A program made the position numbers and the translations under genes. Below the pieces are notes generated by a model. That model worked only from the letters and a program-made list of their open reading frames with translations. It did no database searches and was not told where the DNA came from. Shown here piece after piece: positions 1 through 9,992 of a DNA stretch of 64,000 nucleotides (positions are counted from its first letter, which is position 1; each line of letters begins with the position of its first letter). Source of the stretch: Siphonodentalium dalli (taxonomy: Eukaryota; Mollusca; Scaphopoda; Gadilida; Siphonodentaliidae); NCBI GenBank assembly GCA_032622095.1, contig CP136068.1, forward strand, positions 188,097,309 to 188,161,308, given 5' to 3'.

Positions 1-509
1 TGCGACATAGTTTACAAGCTGCACATGGTTTGCCCAGATTACGTCACATCGGAATGTCCAGACGATCAAAGTGTTCATACCATTTACTTGGTTTAGTTTT
101 CGACTGTCTGGCCAGGTTGCTGGTATTTGCATGCTCTGATACGTTTTTATGACATATTAAGCAGCGACATTTTTTGGAGTCGTCTCCAGTTAGACGCGTA
201 AAATAACTCCAAACAGGGCTTTTTGTTGAACCCTGTTTGTTATTTTGTTCGGCAAAGTTTTGAAAAAGACAACACATATCTGAGACGAAATGGACACATT
301 CCGATATAATATTGATCAGAGAGGCCGATAATTTTATAACAATATCAACTAATAAGTACCTGGGGAGGTATAATAAGTAGATTTAAGTGAAAAATAAACA
401 TATATAATAAAACCGTAATGTCAGTTTGAGCAGAATCGCGTCGGTCGGTTTTCGGTTTATTGTCAAAAACCGAAACCGAGTTGTTTTCTCGGTTAACCGC
501 CCATCACTA
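1..509 (-). mobile_element. hAT-like element, 5' end, cut by window edge
   Basis: The minus strand runs inward from a terminus at 509 (TAGTGATGGGCGGTTAACCG) through CGGTTTCGGTTTTTG-type subterminal repeats to the BED-finger frame at 277-44. The same terminus and subterminal motif end the element at about 14490-15336. The other end is outside the window, so no target duplication can be checked. Confidence 0.55.
44..277 (-). pseudogene. BED-type zinc finger fragment of a hAT-like transposase
   Basis: Minus-strand reading frame of 77 codons starting at an ATG. It contains SPVWSYFTRL, then a CRCLIC pair and NTSNLARQ, which follows the BED finger layout (aromatic W/YF, CxxC, NTSNLxxHL...H). The expected histidines are not where they should be (Q and P instead) and the frame stops soon after, so the finger looks decayed. 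It lies about 230 bp inside a terminal sequence ending near 509 (GGTTAACCGCCCATCACTA on the plus strand) that recurs at 15336, where a second BED start is found. BED fingers typically open hAT transposases. The rest of the ORF would lie left of the window. Family call is fairly secure; activity is unlikely. Confidence 0.65.
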
Positions 510-669
510 GAACCCATATACAAAATTTGTTTCCGACCGGATAGAAAATGTTTGAGTTATCGCATTACTCGTAAAGTGTCTACGGACAGACAGACACATG
601 GACAGACGGACGAACGACGAGTGGTCAATCCGGACAACGACACTATGTTTACCATACTATGGTATGGGT

Positions 670-965
670 AAACATAAAAAAACTAATTATAAATCTACAG
701 GATTTATAGACTACAAAAATACTAAATAGAAATCTACAGGATTTATAGACTACAAAAAAATATAGATCTACATAATTTCTACAGAAATTATAGATGACAA
801 AAAAAAACTAATTATAGATCTACAGGATTCATAGACGAAAAAAAAAAAAAACTAAAGAAGTAAATATAGATCTACAGGATTTATAGACAACAAAAAAACT
901 AAATATAGATCTACAGGCTTTATAGACGAAAAAATATATATAGATCGACAGGCTCTATAGACTAG
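670..965. repeat. AT-rich minisatellite, units of about 46 bp
   Basis: Diverged tandem units built on aactaattatagatctacag followed by gatttatagac and an A-rich spacer, about six copies. No exon is visible next to it. Confidence 0.85.
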
Positions 966-1205
966 AAGAAAAAAACTTTGTACCATTTTTCCATCTGTTT
1001 TCTATTTTTCAGAAATGAGACAATTGCTCCTTCATTTGTTCCATATCAATCACGAATAGACGAACAATGAAAGTGCTTTATCAGTCATGCTGAAATTTTA
1101 TGACTCAAATAAATGATTCTGCGGCAGTCTAGTCTGTACAAAAATATTTATCGTATGTCATCCTATTTTCATCCCTGGAACCGGTGCCTAGACCACAATA
1201 TCTCC

Positions 1206-3245
1206 TCCTCTCCCTGGGTATCTTAAACCCCCCCCCCCCCCCCCCCACCATGGGCTGAGGATAACCATGGGGGTGGTAACCTGACACCGGATCGGGTTCC
1301 TAGACCACAATATCTCCTCCTCACCCTGGATATATTACCCCCCCACCCTCCCAGGGGGGCTGAGGATAACCATGGGGGTGGTAAACCGACACCGGATCGG
1401 GTTCCTAGACCACAATATCTCCTCCTCACCCTGGATATATTACCCCACCCACCCTTCCAGGGGGCTGGGGATAACCATGGGGGTGGTAAACCGACACCGG
1501 ATCGGGTTCCTAGACCACAATATCTCCTCCTCACCCTGAGTATATTACCCCCCCACCCTCTCAGCAGGGCTGAGGATAACCATGGGGGTGGTAAACCGAC
1601 ACCGGATCGAGTGCAACAAACCCGATGATATATATTACCCTCCCAGCGACGCTGAGGATAACCATGGGGGTGGTAAACTGACACCGGATCGAGTGCAACA
1701 AACCCGATGATATATATTACCCCCCCCCCACCCTCCCAGTAGGGCTGAGGATAACCATGGGGGTGGTAAACCGACACCGGATCGGATACAACAAACCCGA
1801 TGATATATATTACCTCCCCACCCTCCCAGCGGGGCTGAGGATAACCATGGGGTGGTAAACTGACACCGGATCGAGTGCAACAAACCCGATGATATATATT
1901 ACCCCCCCACCCTCCCAGCAGGGCTGAGGATAACCATGGGGGTGGTAAACTGACACTGGATCGAGTGCAACAAACCCGATGATATATATTACCCCCCCCC
2001 ACCCTCCCAGCGACGCTGAGGATAACCATGGGGGTGGTAAACTGACACCGGATCGAGTGCAACAAACCCGATGATAATTATTACCCCCCCCACCCTCCTA
2101 GCAGGGCTGAGGATAACCTTGGAGGTGGTAAACTGACACCGGATCGAGTGCAACAAACCCGATGATATATATTACCCCCACCCCCCCCAGTAGGGCTGAG
2201 GATAACCATGGGGGTGGTAAACCGACACCGGATCGGATACAACAAACCCAATGATATATATTACCCCCCCCCCCCACCGGGGCTGAGGATAACCATGGGG
2301 TGGTAAACTGACACCGGATCGAGTGCACCAAACCCGATGATATATATTACCCCCCCACCCTCCCAGCAGGGCTGAGGATAACCATGGGGGTGGTAAACTG
2401 ACACCGGATCGAGTGCAACAAACCCGATGATATATATTACCCCCCCCCACCCTCCCAGCGGGGCTGAGGATAACCATGGGGTGGTAAACTGACACCGGAT
2501 CGGATACAACAAACCCGATGATATATATTACCCCCCCCCCACCCGGGCTGAGGATAATCATGGGGGTGGTAAACTGACACCGGATCGAGTACAACAAACC
2601 CAATGATATATATTACCCCCCCCCCCCACCGTCCCAGGGAGGCTAAGGATAACCATGGGGTGGTAAACTGACACCGGATCGAGTGCAACAAACCCGATGA
2701 TATATATTACCCCCCCCCCCACCCTCCCAGCAGGGCTAAGGATAACCATGGGGGTGGTAAACCGACACCGGATCGAGTGCAACAAACCCGATGAAAATTA
2801 TTACCCCCCCCCACCCTCCCAGCAGGGCTGAGGATAACCATGGAGGTGGTAAACTGACACCGGATCGAGTGCAACAAACCCGATGATATATATTACCCCC
2901 CCCCCACCCTCCCAGCAGGGCTGAGGATAACCATGGGGGTGGTAATGGTAAACCAACACCGGATTGAGTGCAACAAACCCGATGATATATATTACCCCCC
3001 CCCCCCCCACCCTCCCAGCGGGGCTGAGGATAACCATGGGGGTGGTAAACCGACACCGGATCGGGTTCCTAGACCACATATCTCCTCCTCACCCTGGATA
3101 TATTACCCCCCCCCCACCCTCCCAGGGGGGGCTGATGATAACCATGGGGGGGGGGGGTAAACTGACACCGGATCGGGTGCAACAAACCTGATGATATATA
3201 TTACTCCCCCACCCTCCCAGGGGGGCTGAGGATCCCTGCCCCCCC
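1206..3245. repeat. C-rich minisatellite, units of about 90 bp
   Basis: More than 20 tandem units containing gaggataaccatgggggtgg, caccggatcg, aacaaacccgatgatatata and a variable C run (4 to about 20 C) followed by accctcccag. At both ends the spacer variant is gttcctagaccacaatatct and in the middle it is gtgcaacaaacccgatga, so at least two unit types alternate regionally. Apparent ORFs across it only reflect the repeat. Strand-biased C/G runs make it a candidate i-motif/G-quadruplex region. It lies in the TLK gene, downstream of exon 2. Confidence 0.95.
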
Positions 3246-3302
3246 CCCCATCAACAAACCCGATAATTTCAGGATTTACCCTTCCATGGCTGGAGCTTCT
3301 TG

Positions 3303-3600
3303 AAATTTTGAGAAAACCCTGTGCCAATGCATTCACTTATACATGTATATACAAGTCTCCCATAGGGAGCCTCACATTTTTATAAGAGAATACATTGGCC
3401 AAACAATATTTTCCTTGACTTTGTAAGCCAGTGCATTCTTTTATATATGCGAGGCTCCCTGTGGGAGACTCGCCTAAATAGGAGAATACACTGCCTAACA
3501 ATATTTTCCTTGACTTTGTAAGCCAGTGCATTCTTTTATATATGCGAGGCTCCCTGTGGGAGAGGAGCATATATAAGAGAATGCTCTAGCACAGGATCTT
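3303..3600. mobile_element. Old foldback element copies (gcattctcttatatatgcgag family)
   Basis: Three decayed hairpins of the pattern gccaatgcattc...tatatgcgaggctccc / gggagnctcgcatata...gaatgcactgg, with the spacer ttttccttgactttgtaagc repeated between them. Related to, but clearly more diverged than, the TTAACCCTTTACCC elements. Confidence 0.7.
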
Positions 3601-3775
3601 TAATGCTGAACCAGTGCAGCTCCAATGATGGCTTTAAGACATGGGGCTTCACGAGGAAAGAGCAGCAAATTTGGCTGAATTGTAGAGGTCGGCCTATCAG
3701 GTACCGATACCAAGATAAACACACAGGCAAGAGTTTGTTATGTAAGCAACTCAATTTGTGCCCAGATGCTAAGAT

Positions 3776-4174
3776 TTAACCCTTTACCCAACAAACCGGC
3801 CACAACCGGCCAAATAAAGCTTCAACAGCCTAAAATATCTTCGGTCTGTCTCAATAGAACCATACACATATGGATATCATTGGAACCGGCTCCTTGACCA
3901 CATTGTGATAGTTACAGTTATGCCCTGTGCCAATGCATTCTCTTATATATGCGAGTCGACCATAGGTCGCCTCGCATATATAAGAGAATGCATTGGCCTA
4001 AAAAAATCTTTTTTTAACACTTTTTACCATTTTTTCTTACATTCTTTAACAATTTTATAATTTTTAATGTGTTAAGCCAATGCATTCTCTTATATATGCG
4101 AGGCGACCTATGGTCGACTCGCATATATAAGAGAATGCATTGGCACAGGGCCCTTCTGTTGGGTAAAGGGTTAA
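3776..4174 (+). mobile_element. TTAA-flanked twin-hairpin foldback element, copy 1
   Basis: Begins TTAACCCTTTACCCAACA and ends TGTTGGGTAAAGGGTTAA. Inside are an AAACCGGCC / GCTTCAACAGCC region, a 67-bp near-perfect hairpin (ccaatgcattctcttatata ... its complement) with GTCGACCATAGGTCGC at the tip, an AT spacer, and the same hairpin in inverted orientation. No coding capacity. TTAA at both ends is the expected target duplication of piggyBac-type and some other cut-and-paste elements. It sits only about 20 bp beyond the TLK exon 2 donor, inside the following intron. Confidence 0.85.
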
Positions 4175-4193
4175 AAGATATAAGGACACTTAC

Positions 4194-4271
4194 CACCTCC
4201 TCATCCCTCTCTGTAGAACCTGTGCTCAGATTACTCAAGTTATCGTTCTGCTGACTGTTCAGGGGCGTGAA
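4194..4271 (-). CDS. TLK: Tousled-like kinase, second coding exon
   Basis: Minus-strand exon of 78 nt (26 codons, phase 0 to 0). The acceptor is tttgttttcag|TTCACG and the donor is GAGGTG|gtaagtgt. It encodes FTPLNSQQNDNLSNLSTGS then TERDEEV. Vertebrate TLK1/TLK2 have a similar Asn/Ser-rich stretch ending in SLSDKExETPEKK just after the conserved start, so position and composition fit TLK. Tousled-like kinases are nuclear Ser/Thr kinases that phosphorylate the histone chaperone Asf1 during S phase; this segment is the disordered N-terminal tail, not the catalytic domain. Its first 57 nt and its acceptor are the unit of the array immediately to the right. The remaining exons are to the left of the window. 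Confidence 0.87.
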
Positions 4272-6475
4272 CTGAAAACAAAGAGAAATAACTCTATAAC
4301 AGTATCATTCATTTAGAACCTGTGCTCAGATTACTCAAGTTATCGTTCTGCTGACTGTTCAGGGGCGTGAACTGAAAACAAAGAGAAATAACTCTATAAC
4401 AGTATCATTCATTTAGAACCTGTGCTCAGATTACTCAAGTTATCGTTCTGCTGACTGTTCAGGGGCGTGAACTGAAAACAAAGAGAGAGATAACTCTATA
4501 ACAGTATCATTCATTTAGAACCTGTGCTCAGATTACTCAAGTTATCGTTCTGCTGACTGTTCAGGGGCGTGAACTGAAAACAAAGAGAGATAACTCTATA
4601 GCAGTATAATTCATTTAGAACCTGTGCTCAGATTACTCAAGTTATCGTTCTGCTGACTGTTCAGGGGCGTGAACTGAAAACAAAGAGAGATAACTCTATA
4701 ACAGTATCATTCATTTAGAACCTGTGCTCAGATTACTCAAGTTATCGTTCTGCTGACTGTTCAGGGGCGTGAACTGAAAACAAAGAGAGATAACTCTATA
4801 ACAGTATCATTCATTTAGAACCTGTGCTCAGATTACTCAAGTTATCGTTCTGCTGACTGTTCAGGGGCGTGAACTGAAAACAAAGAGAAATAACTCTATA
4901 ACAGTATCATTCATTTAGAACCTGTGCTCAGATTACTCAAGTTATCGTTCTGCTGACTGTTCAGGGGCGTGAACTGAAAACAAAGAGAGATAACTCTATA
5001 ACAGTATCATTCATTTAGAACCTGTGCTCAGATTACTCAAGTTATCGTTCTGCTGACTGTTCAGGGGCGTGAACTGAAAACAAAGAGAGATAACTCTATA
5101 GCAGTATAATTCATTTAGAACCTGTGCTCAGATTACTCAAGTTATCGTTCTGCTGACTGTTCAGGGGCGTGAACTGAAAACAAAGAGAGATAACTCTATA
5201 ACAGTATCATTCATTTAGAACCTGTGCTCAGATTACTCAAGTTATCGTTCTGCTGACTGTTCAGGGGCGTGAACTGAAAACAAAGAGAGATAACTCTATA
5301 ACAGTATCATTCATTTAGAACCTGTGCTCAGATTACTCAAGTTATCGTTCTGCTGACTGTTCAGGGGCGTGAACTGAAAACAAAGAGAAATAACTCTATA
5401 ACAGTATCATTCATTTAGAACCTGTGCTCAGATTACTCAAGTTATCGTTCTGCTGACTGTTCAGTGGAGTGAACTAGGGCTTCACGGTTTTTCGGTATTT
5501 AGTCATACCGCGGTTTTATTTTTAATACTGTGTAGTCGGTATTGGATTTCTTGAATAGTCGGTATACCGCTGCACACTATATTTTCTTCTTTTAGTCGGT
5601 TTTACGACAGCAAATGTCAATAAAATACATATTATGAGGCACTAAATCGTGCCTGTAAGTAATGAACGAGAACGAGAACCAGCGAGATGAAACAAGAACC
5701 AGCGAGACGAGACAATAACCAGCCAGTCGCGTAACTGCAGCAAAGTGCGGAAATCAATTATCACAAAGGCAGTGCCAACACGTTGTACGCTGATGGATGT
5801 GTGTTTATAGTCGTCTCATATGCAGCTCAAATTAGTGTACACAAAGCAATAATTAGACCATGGTCGCCATCCATACAATTACGAAATGTAAACTATACTC
5901 TCACCATTGTTTTCGTGCTAATGTTTATCCACCATCGAGACACCATGGAAAAATACGTATTGCTTGGGGACCTTTTTAGTATAAACTGGACTTAAATCCC
6001 CTCATTGTATATACTTGTTTGTTTTTTTGCTTAAGCGACATTATTAAGATCACAAGCGACATGCATAGCGTTGTCCTCTTTTCGCGTGTCCGCGTGACAC
6101 TGCATTCACATGTGAATATTGAATTTCGTACTGCATGTTCCAAAGGATCTTAACTAGCGAAATGTTTGGACATTATTCTTGACGGTATTTAGTCATACTA
6201 CGGTATTGAAATTATTACCGCAGTCGGTATTGTGAATGTGGATACCGTGAAGCTCTAGAGTGAACTGAAAAAAACAAAGAGAGATAACTCTATAGCAGTA
6301 TCATTCATTTAGAACCTGTGCTCAGATTACTCAAGTTATCGTTCTGCTGACTGTTCAGGGGAGTGAACAGAAAACAAAGAGGGATAACTCTATAATAGTA
6401 TCATTCATTTAGAACCTGTGCTCAGATTACTCAAGTTATCGTTCTGCTGACTGTTCAGGGGAGTGAATAGAAAGA
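4213..6475 (-). repeat. Minisatellite of the TLK exon 2 acceptor (about 15 copies)
   Basis: Units of about 100-103 bp start at 4213 (the real exon), 4315, 4417, 4517 and so on to 5417, with two more at about 6311 and 6411 beyond a hAT insertion. On the minus strand each unit is gagttatttctctttgtttt then cag, followed by 57 nt identical or nearly identical to the start of exon 2. The donor is not copied. Splicing to any upstream copy reads GGT TCT AAA TGA, an in-frame stop. The variant gcagtataattcattt recurs at about 4601 and 5101, showing a 500-bp (five-unit) higher-order repeat. Copies are almost identical, so amplification is recent or homogenised. Confidence 0.95.
5475..6257. mobile_element. 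Non-autonomous hAT element with 8-bp target duplication
   Basis: Terminal inverted repeats TAGGGCTTCACGGT ... ACCGTGAAGCTCTA. It is flanked on both sides by GAGTGAAC (5467-5474 and 6258-6265), an exact 8-bp duplication as expected for hAT transposition. Subterminal cggtatttagtcatac motifs occur near both ends. It is inserted in a unit of the exon 2 acceptor array; sibling units show the undisrupted site. No transposase frame is visible. Confidence 0.9.
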
Positions 6476-6694
6476 AACAAAGTGCAGGGCCTGACCTCTG
6501 ACCTAGCAAGTCGCCAGCGTGCAATTAGGGCTTATATTTGTTGTACTGGCACTTAAAAGTTTATTACAGGCATGTAGTCTGGCGGGTGTGTACTTTGACT
6601 TTGGTGGTTAAGAACCATGTAAACATGTCAACAGGGCAATGACCGGTCAATATGAATACCTCTAATTACAAGTTACACTAACATCAGTTTCAGT
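6476..6694. other. Intronic stretch without recognised feature
   Basis: TLK intron sequence between the acceptor array and the next element. I see no exon, RNA gene or repeat here. Confidence 0.5.
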
Positions 6695-6949
6695 CAAGCC
6701 TTGAAATAGGGTGTCTGTCATTTGCAGAATGAGGTCCCCAGAGGGTGAATTTAGTGATGCTACCCCACATAGTGGGCTAGCATCACCAAATTCACTATCT
6801 GGGGACCTCATTCTGTTTACACCTCTGCAGAATGAGGTTCCCAGAGGGTGAAATTGGTGATGCTAGCCAGCTATGCGGGGTAGCATCAATAAATTCACCC
6901 TCTGGGAACCTCATTCTGCTAATGACAGACACCCTATTTCAAAGCTTGG
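6695..6949. mobile_element. Double-hairpin hAT-type MITE, copy 1
   Basis: Terminal repeats CAAGCCTTGAAATAG ... CTATTTCAAAGCTTG, flanked on both sides by GTTTCAGT (8-bp duplication). Inside are two adjacent hairpins of about 93 bp, each GCAGAATGAGGTCCCCAGAG ... complement, with a gatgctaccccgcata loop region. The second hairpin is roughly the inverse of the first. Confidence 0.88.
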
Positions 6950-6979
6950 TTTCAGTAATACAATTCATCAGTTCATGCA

Positions 6980-7224
6980 TTAACCCTTTCATGATGGGAG
7001 CTGAGCTGGTGCAGCATTAAACATACTGTCCCAGTGCATTCTCTTATATATGCGAATCTCCTATCTCCTATACTGAGCCTCACATATATAAGAGAATATC
7101 TTGGACTTTAAAGGTCAAGGTAAATATTGTTAGGCCAATGCATTCTCTTATATGTGAGACTCCCTACATATAAGAGAATACATTTTCACAAAATTTCAGG
7201 AAGCTCCAGTCATGAAAGGGTTAA
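6980..7224. mobile_element. TTAA-flanked foldback element (TTAACCCTTTCATGA type)
   Basis: TTAACCCTTTCATGATGGGA at one end and TCATGAAAGGGTTAA at the other. It holds two decayed copies of the gcattctcttatatatgcga hairpin. A sister family of the TTAACCCTTTACCC elements; a second copy is at 41828-42070. Confidence 0.75.
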
Positions 7225-7750
7225 CATTATCTTCAATTACTCAGCTATGTACATGTAACTTACAAGGAAACAATCGAACAGAATTAATTAATTTTGTACC
7301 TACCGGTGTTTTATTTACATAGCATCACTGATTTGTGCATTCTGCAAGCTAACAGCATATACAGTGTTAACGTTAGCAGTTTGTTCTCATAATTGGATTT
7401 ATACAGTTAAAAGGTCATAGACTGATCCATATACACATGTACACAACATAATCAAAACATGCTGTATTGTTGGAAGTTGGATCGTGGAATTACCATCCAT
7501 CACAAACCCTATGCAATAAAGACAGACAACAGGCCTAAACTTACCCAAAATTATTTGAGTTCCACGGATGCTATTGTCATGGATAATTGAGAGAAAACCT
7601 GATAAACACTAATACATAATTTATTATGGCCAAACATACATGGCAATTCACAAGAAATGTGCTGCTCTGATTGGTTCAGAAATTTAAACCAATGAAAATA
7701 AAGTTTGAATAACCCAAAAGTTAAAGGGGACATCTTCTATTAAAATCATC
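7225..7750. other. Unannotated intron sequence
   Basis: AT-rich intron of TLK. No splice-bounded exon, array or foldback element recognised. Confidence 0.5.
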
Positions 7751-9370
7751 AAATTTGATGATGATCAGACAAACAGTACGGCTTGTAGTCAATTCAATTT
7801 TGAAATCCAAGATGGTCACTGTTGTCCTTGTTTTGAAAAAATATTTGTGGTTTGGGTTTCCCTACCGACCCTATTTTAACCCTTTACCCAACAGAACGAC
7901 CCTGTGCCAATGCATTCTCTTATATATGCGAGTCGACCATAGGTCGCCTCGCATATATAAGAGAATGCATTGGCTTAACACATTAAAAATTATTTTTTTA
8001 GGCCAATGCATTCTCTTATATATGCGAGGCGACCTATGGTCGACTCGCATATATAAGAGAATGCATTGGCACAGGGTATAACTGTAACCATCACAATGTG
8101 GCCAATGAGCCGGTTCCAATGATATCCATATTTGTATGGTTTTATTGAGACAGACCCAAGATATTTTAGGCCGTTGAAGCTTTATTTGGCCGGTTTTGGC
8201 CGGTTTGTTGGGTAAAGGGTTAAACCCCCTACCCTAATGTTTTTTTCATGGTTTTCAAGAGAATCTATGGAATTTTTTCCTTCAAAAATTTCAAAAAACA
8301 CATTAGACTGATTTCTTAGTAAAAGTATTGTCATATTAAAATTTATATATAGATACATGTAATCAAAGGAGTTTTATGTCAATCTTGCAGAGTAATATAC
8401 GCACATGAATAGTAAGAATATGTCAAAATAAAATAAAATTTCAAGCCTACCTACCGACCTATATTTTTTTTTTGGCTTGTAATCCAAACCATACATTTAA
8501 TTTTTTTTGGCCTAATGACCCCAATATGACTCGTTCCCATCTACATGTCAATGTCAAAAGCCATGACAAATTTCCTAATGATCCGACCGAAAGTACGACA
8601 TACCCATGCCAAAACGATTTAGTCCTGCAAAGAGTAAAATTCAAGATCGCTGCCAGTGGCCATGTTTGATGGCCGAATGACCCCAAAATGACTCGTTCCC
8701 ATCTACATGTCAATATTAACATCCACAACAAATTTCATAATGATCAGACAAACACTCCGACCTGTAACCCATGATAATAAATTAAATTTTGAAATCCAAG
8801 ATTGCCACTGGCGGTCATGTTTTTTTGCCAAATAAACCCAAAATGACTCATTTCCCATCTACATGTCAATGGTAAATTTAATGAATGTGTCAATGACACT
8901 GTAGCTCAGCTTGGAAAGGAAATAATTTCACGTGTTACAGTCAATGGAGCGATTAGGAATGCGGAAAGTTGAAATGTACAAGTAATACTAGATTATCAAC
9001 ATAAAGAGATATATACATGTATAAGGTAAAATCCAAGATGGTCGCATTTGATAGTTCCCAACTAGTAGATCAATACAAAGATCAATATGAAGTTTGGTGA
9101 TCATCGGATGAGGGAAGTGGACTGTTGGGTGTGCCAAAGGATTTATTCGTGCAAAGAGTAAAATCCAAGATGGCTGCCGGCAGCCATGTTTTATGCCCCG
9201 AATGACCCCAAAATGACTCGTTCCCATCTACAATCAATATTAACATCCACGACAAATTTCATGATGATCAGACAAACATGTACCCGGTAGCCCTCGCTTA
9301 TGAATTGAATTTTGAAATACAAGATGGCCACTGGCAGCCATGTTTTTTTTGCGATATGACCCCAAAATAT
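7750..9370. repeat. Interspersed repeat cluster (aaatccaagatgg family)
   Basis: Several diverged copies of a segment with caagatggycactggc, catgttttttgcc, tgaccccaaaatgactcgtt and cccatctacatgtcaat. The spacing suggests a tandem or repeatedly inserted element of roughly 270 bp. Related copies occur at 59100-59540. It is interrupted by the foldback element at 7876-8223. Confidence 0.75.
7876..8223 (-). mobile_element. TTAA-flanked twin-hairpin foldback element, copy 2
   Basis: Same family as 3776-4174 in the opposite orientation, TTAACCCTTTACCCAACA to TTGGGTAAAGGGTTAA. The AT spacer between the hairpins is shortened. Confidence 0.85.
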
Positions 9371-9394
9371 TGAGCCGTATTCAGTCAAGTAAAT

Positions 9395-9992
9395 AATATT
9401 ATTCGTTAACTATAGCGCCTACATGTACTCCAGAAGAAAGCTGTGTGGATGTCCCGATCGCGCAAATTCAATCGGGGATGTCCCTCAACCCGCATTCACA
9501 ATTTGCGGAGGTCCCTCTAGATAGGCACAACACACAAGGTCCCCTTTAATTTGTGAATAAGATGGAGAATATTGATTATTGATGTTATTCAGCCAATTAA
9601 ATAATATTATTCATTAACTACATGCAGTGCCTACACGAGTACACATACTCCAGGAGAAGGCTGCACGTTGAAGAATATGTACAGTAATGCCCTAAGTAAT
9701 CGACCCCTTAATGACTGAAGAATTATGGGTAACTTTTCAGGATTTAGTCGGATTATGGCTTGTTGCCATTCATCGGAAAGTTCTCAGAGATTCTGCTGTC
9801 ATTAAGGGTTCGATTATTTATGGCATTACTGTATTAACTAGCCAATCAATATACACCACTTTCCTTCTTTAAGGTTGTGTGTTTTGCCAATTAGAGGGAC
9901 CTCCGCGAATTCTGAATGCGAATTTAGGGACATCCGCGATATAATTTGCGCGACCGGGACACCTCCACACAGCGTTCTCCTGGAGTCGCTAG
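9395..9992. mobile_element. Long-inverted-repeat element with gggacctccgc arms
   Basis: Left arm near 9395-9545 (tactccagaagaaagctgtg, tgcggaggtccct). Right arm near 9890-9992 is its approximate complement (gggacctccgcgaattc ... agcgttctcctggagtcgct). Related arms occur at 14010-14310 and 15420-15490. It contains the TA-flanked palindromic element at 9680-9833. Confidence 0.6.
9680..9833. mobile_element. Palindromic TA-flanked MITE, copy 1
   Basis: TACAGTAATGCCCTAAGTAA ... GGCATTACTGTA, with an aagcagaattatgggtaact-type arm pair. Same family as 38105-38318 and about 40634-40783. Terminal TA suggests a Tc1/mariner-type target. Confidence 0.8.

Noticed and set aside
1223-2065. 280-codon minus-strand ORF in the C-rich array
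   Set aside because: Produced by the tandem units; homopolymer C runs break and restore frames at random.
4213-6475. CRISPR-like regular array
   Set aside because: Units are contiguous with no unique spacers, and the context is eukaryotic with splice sites.
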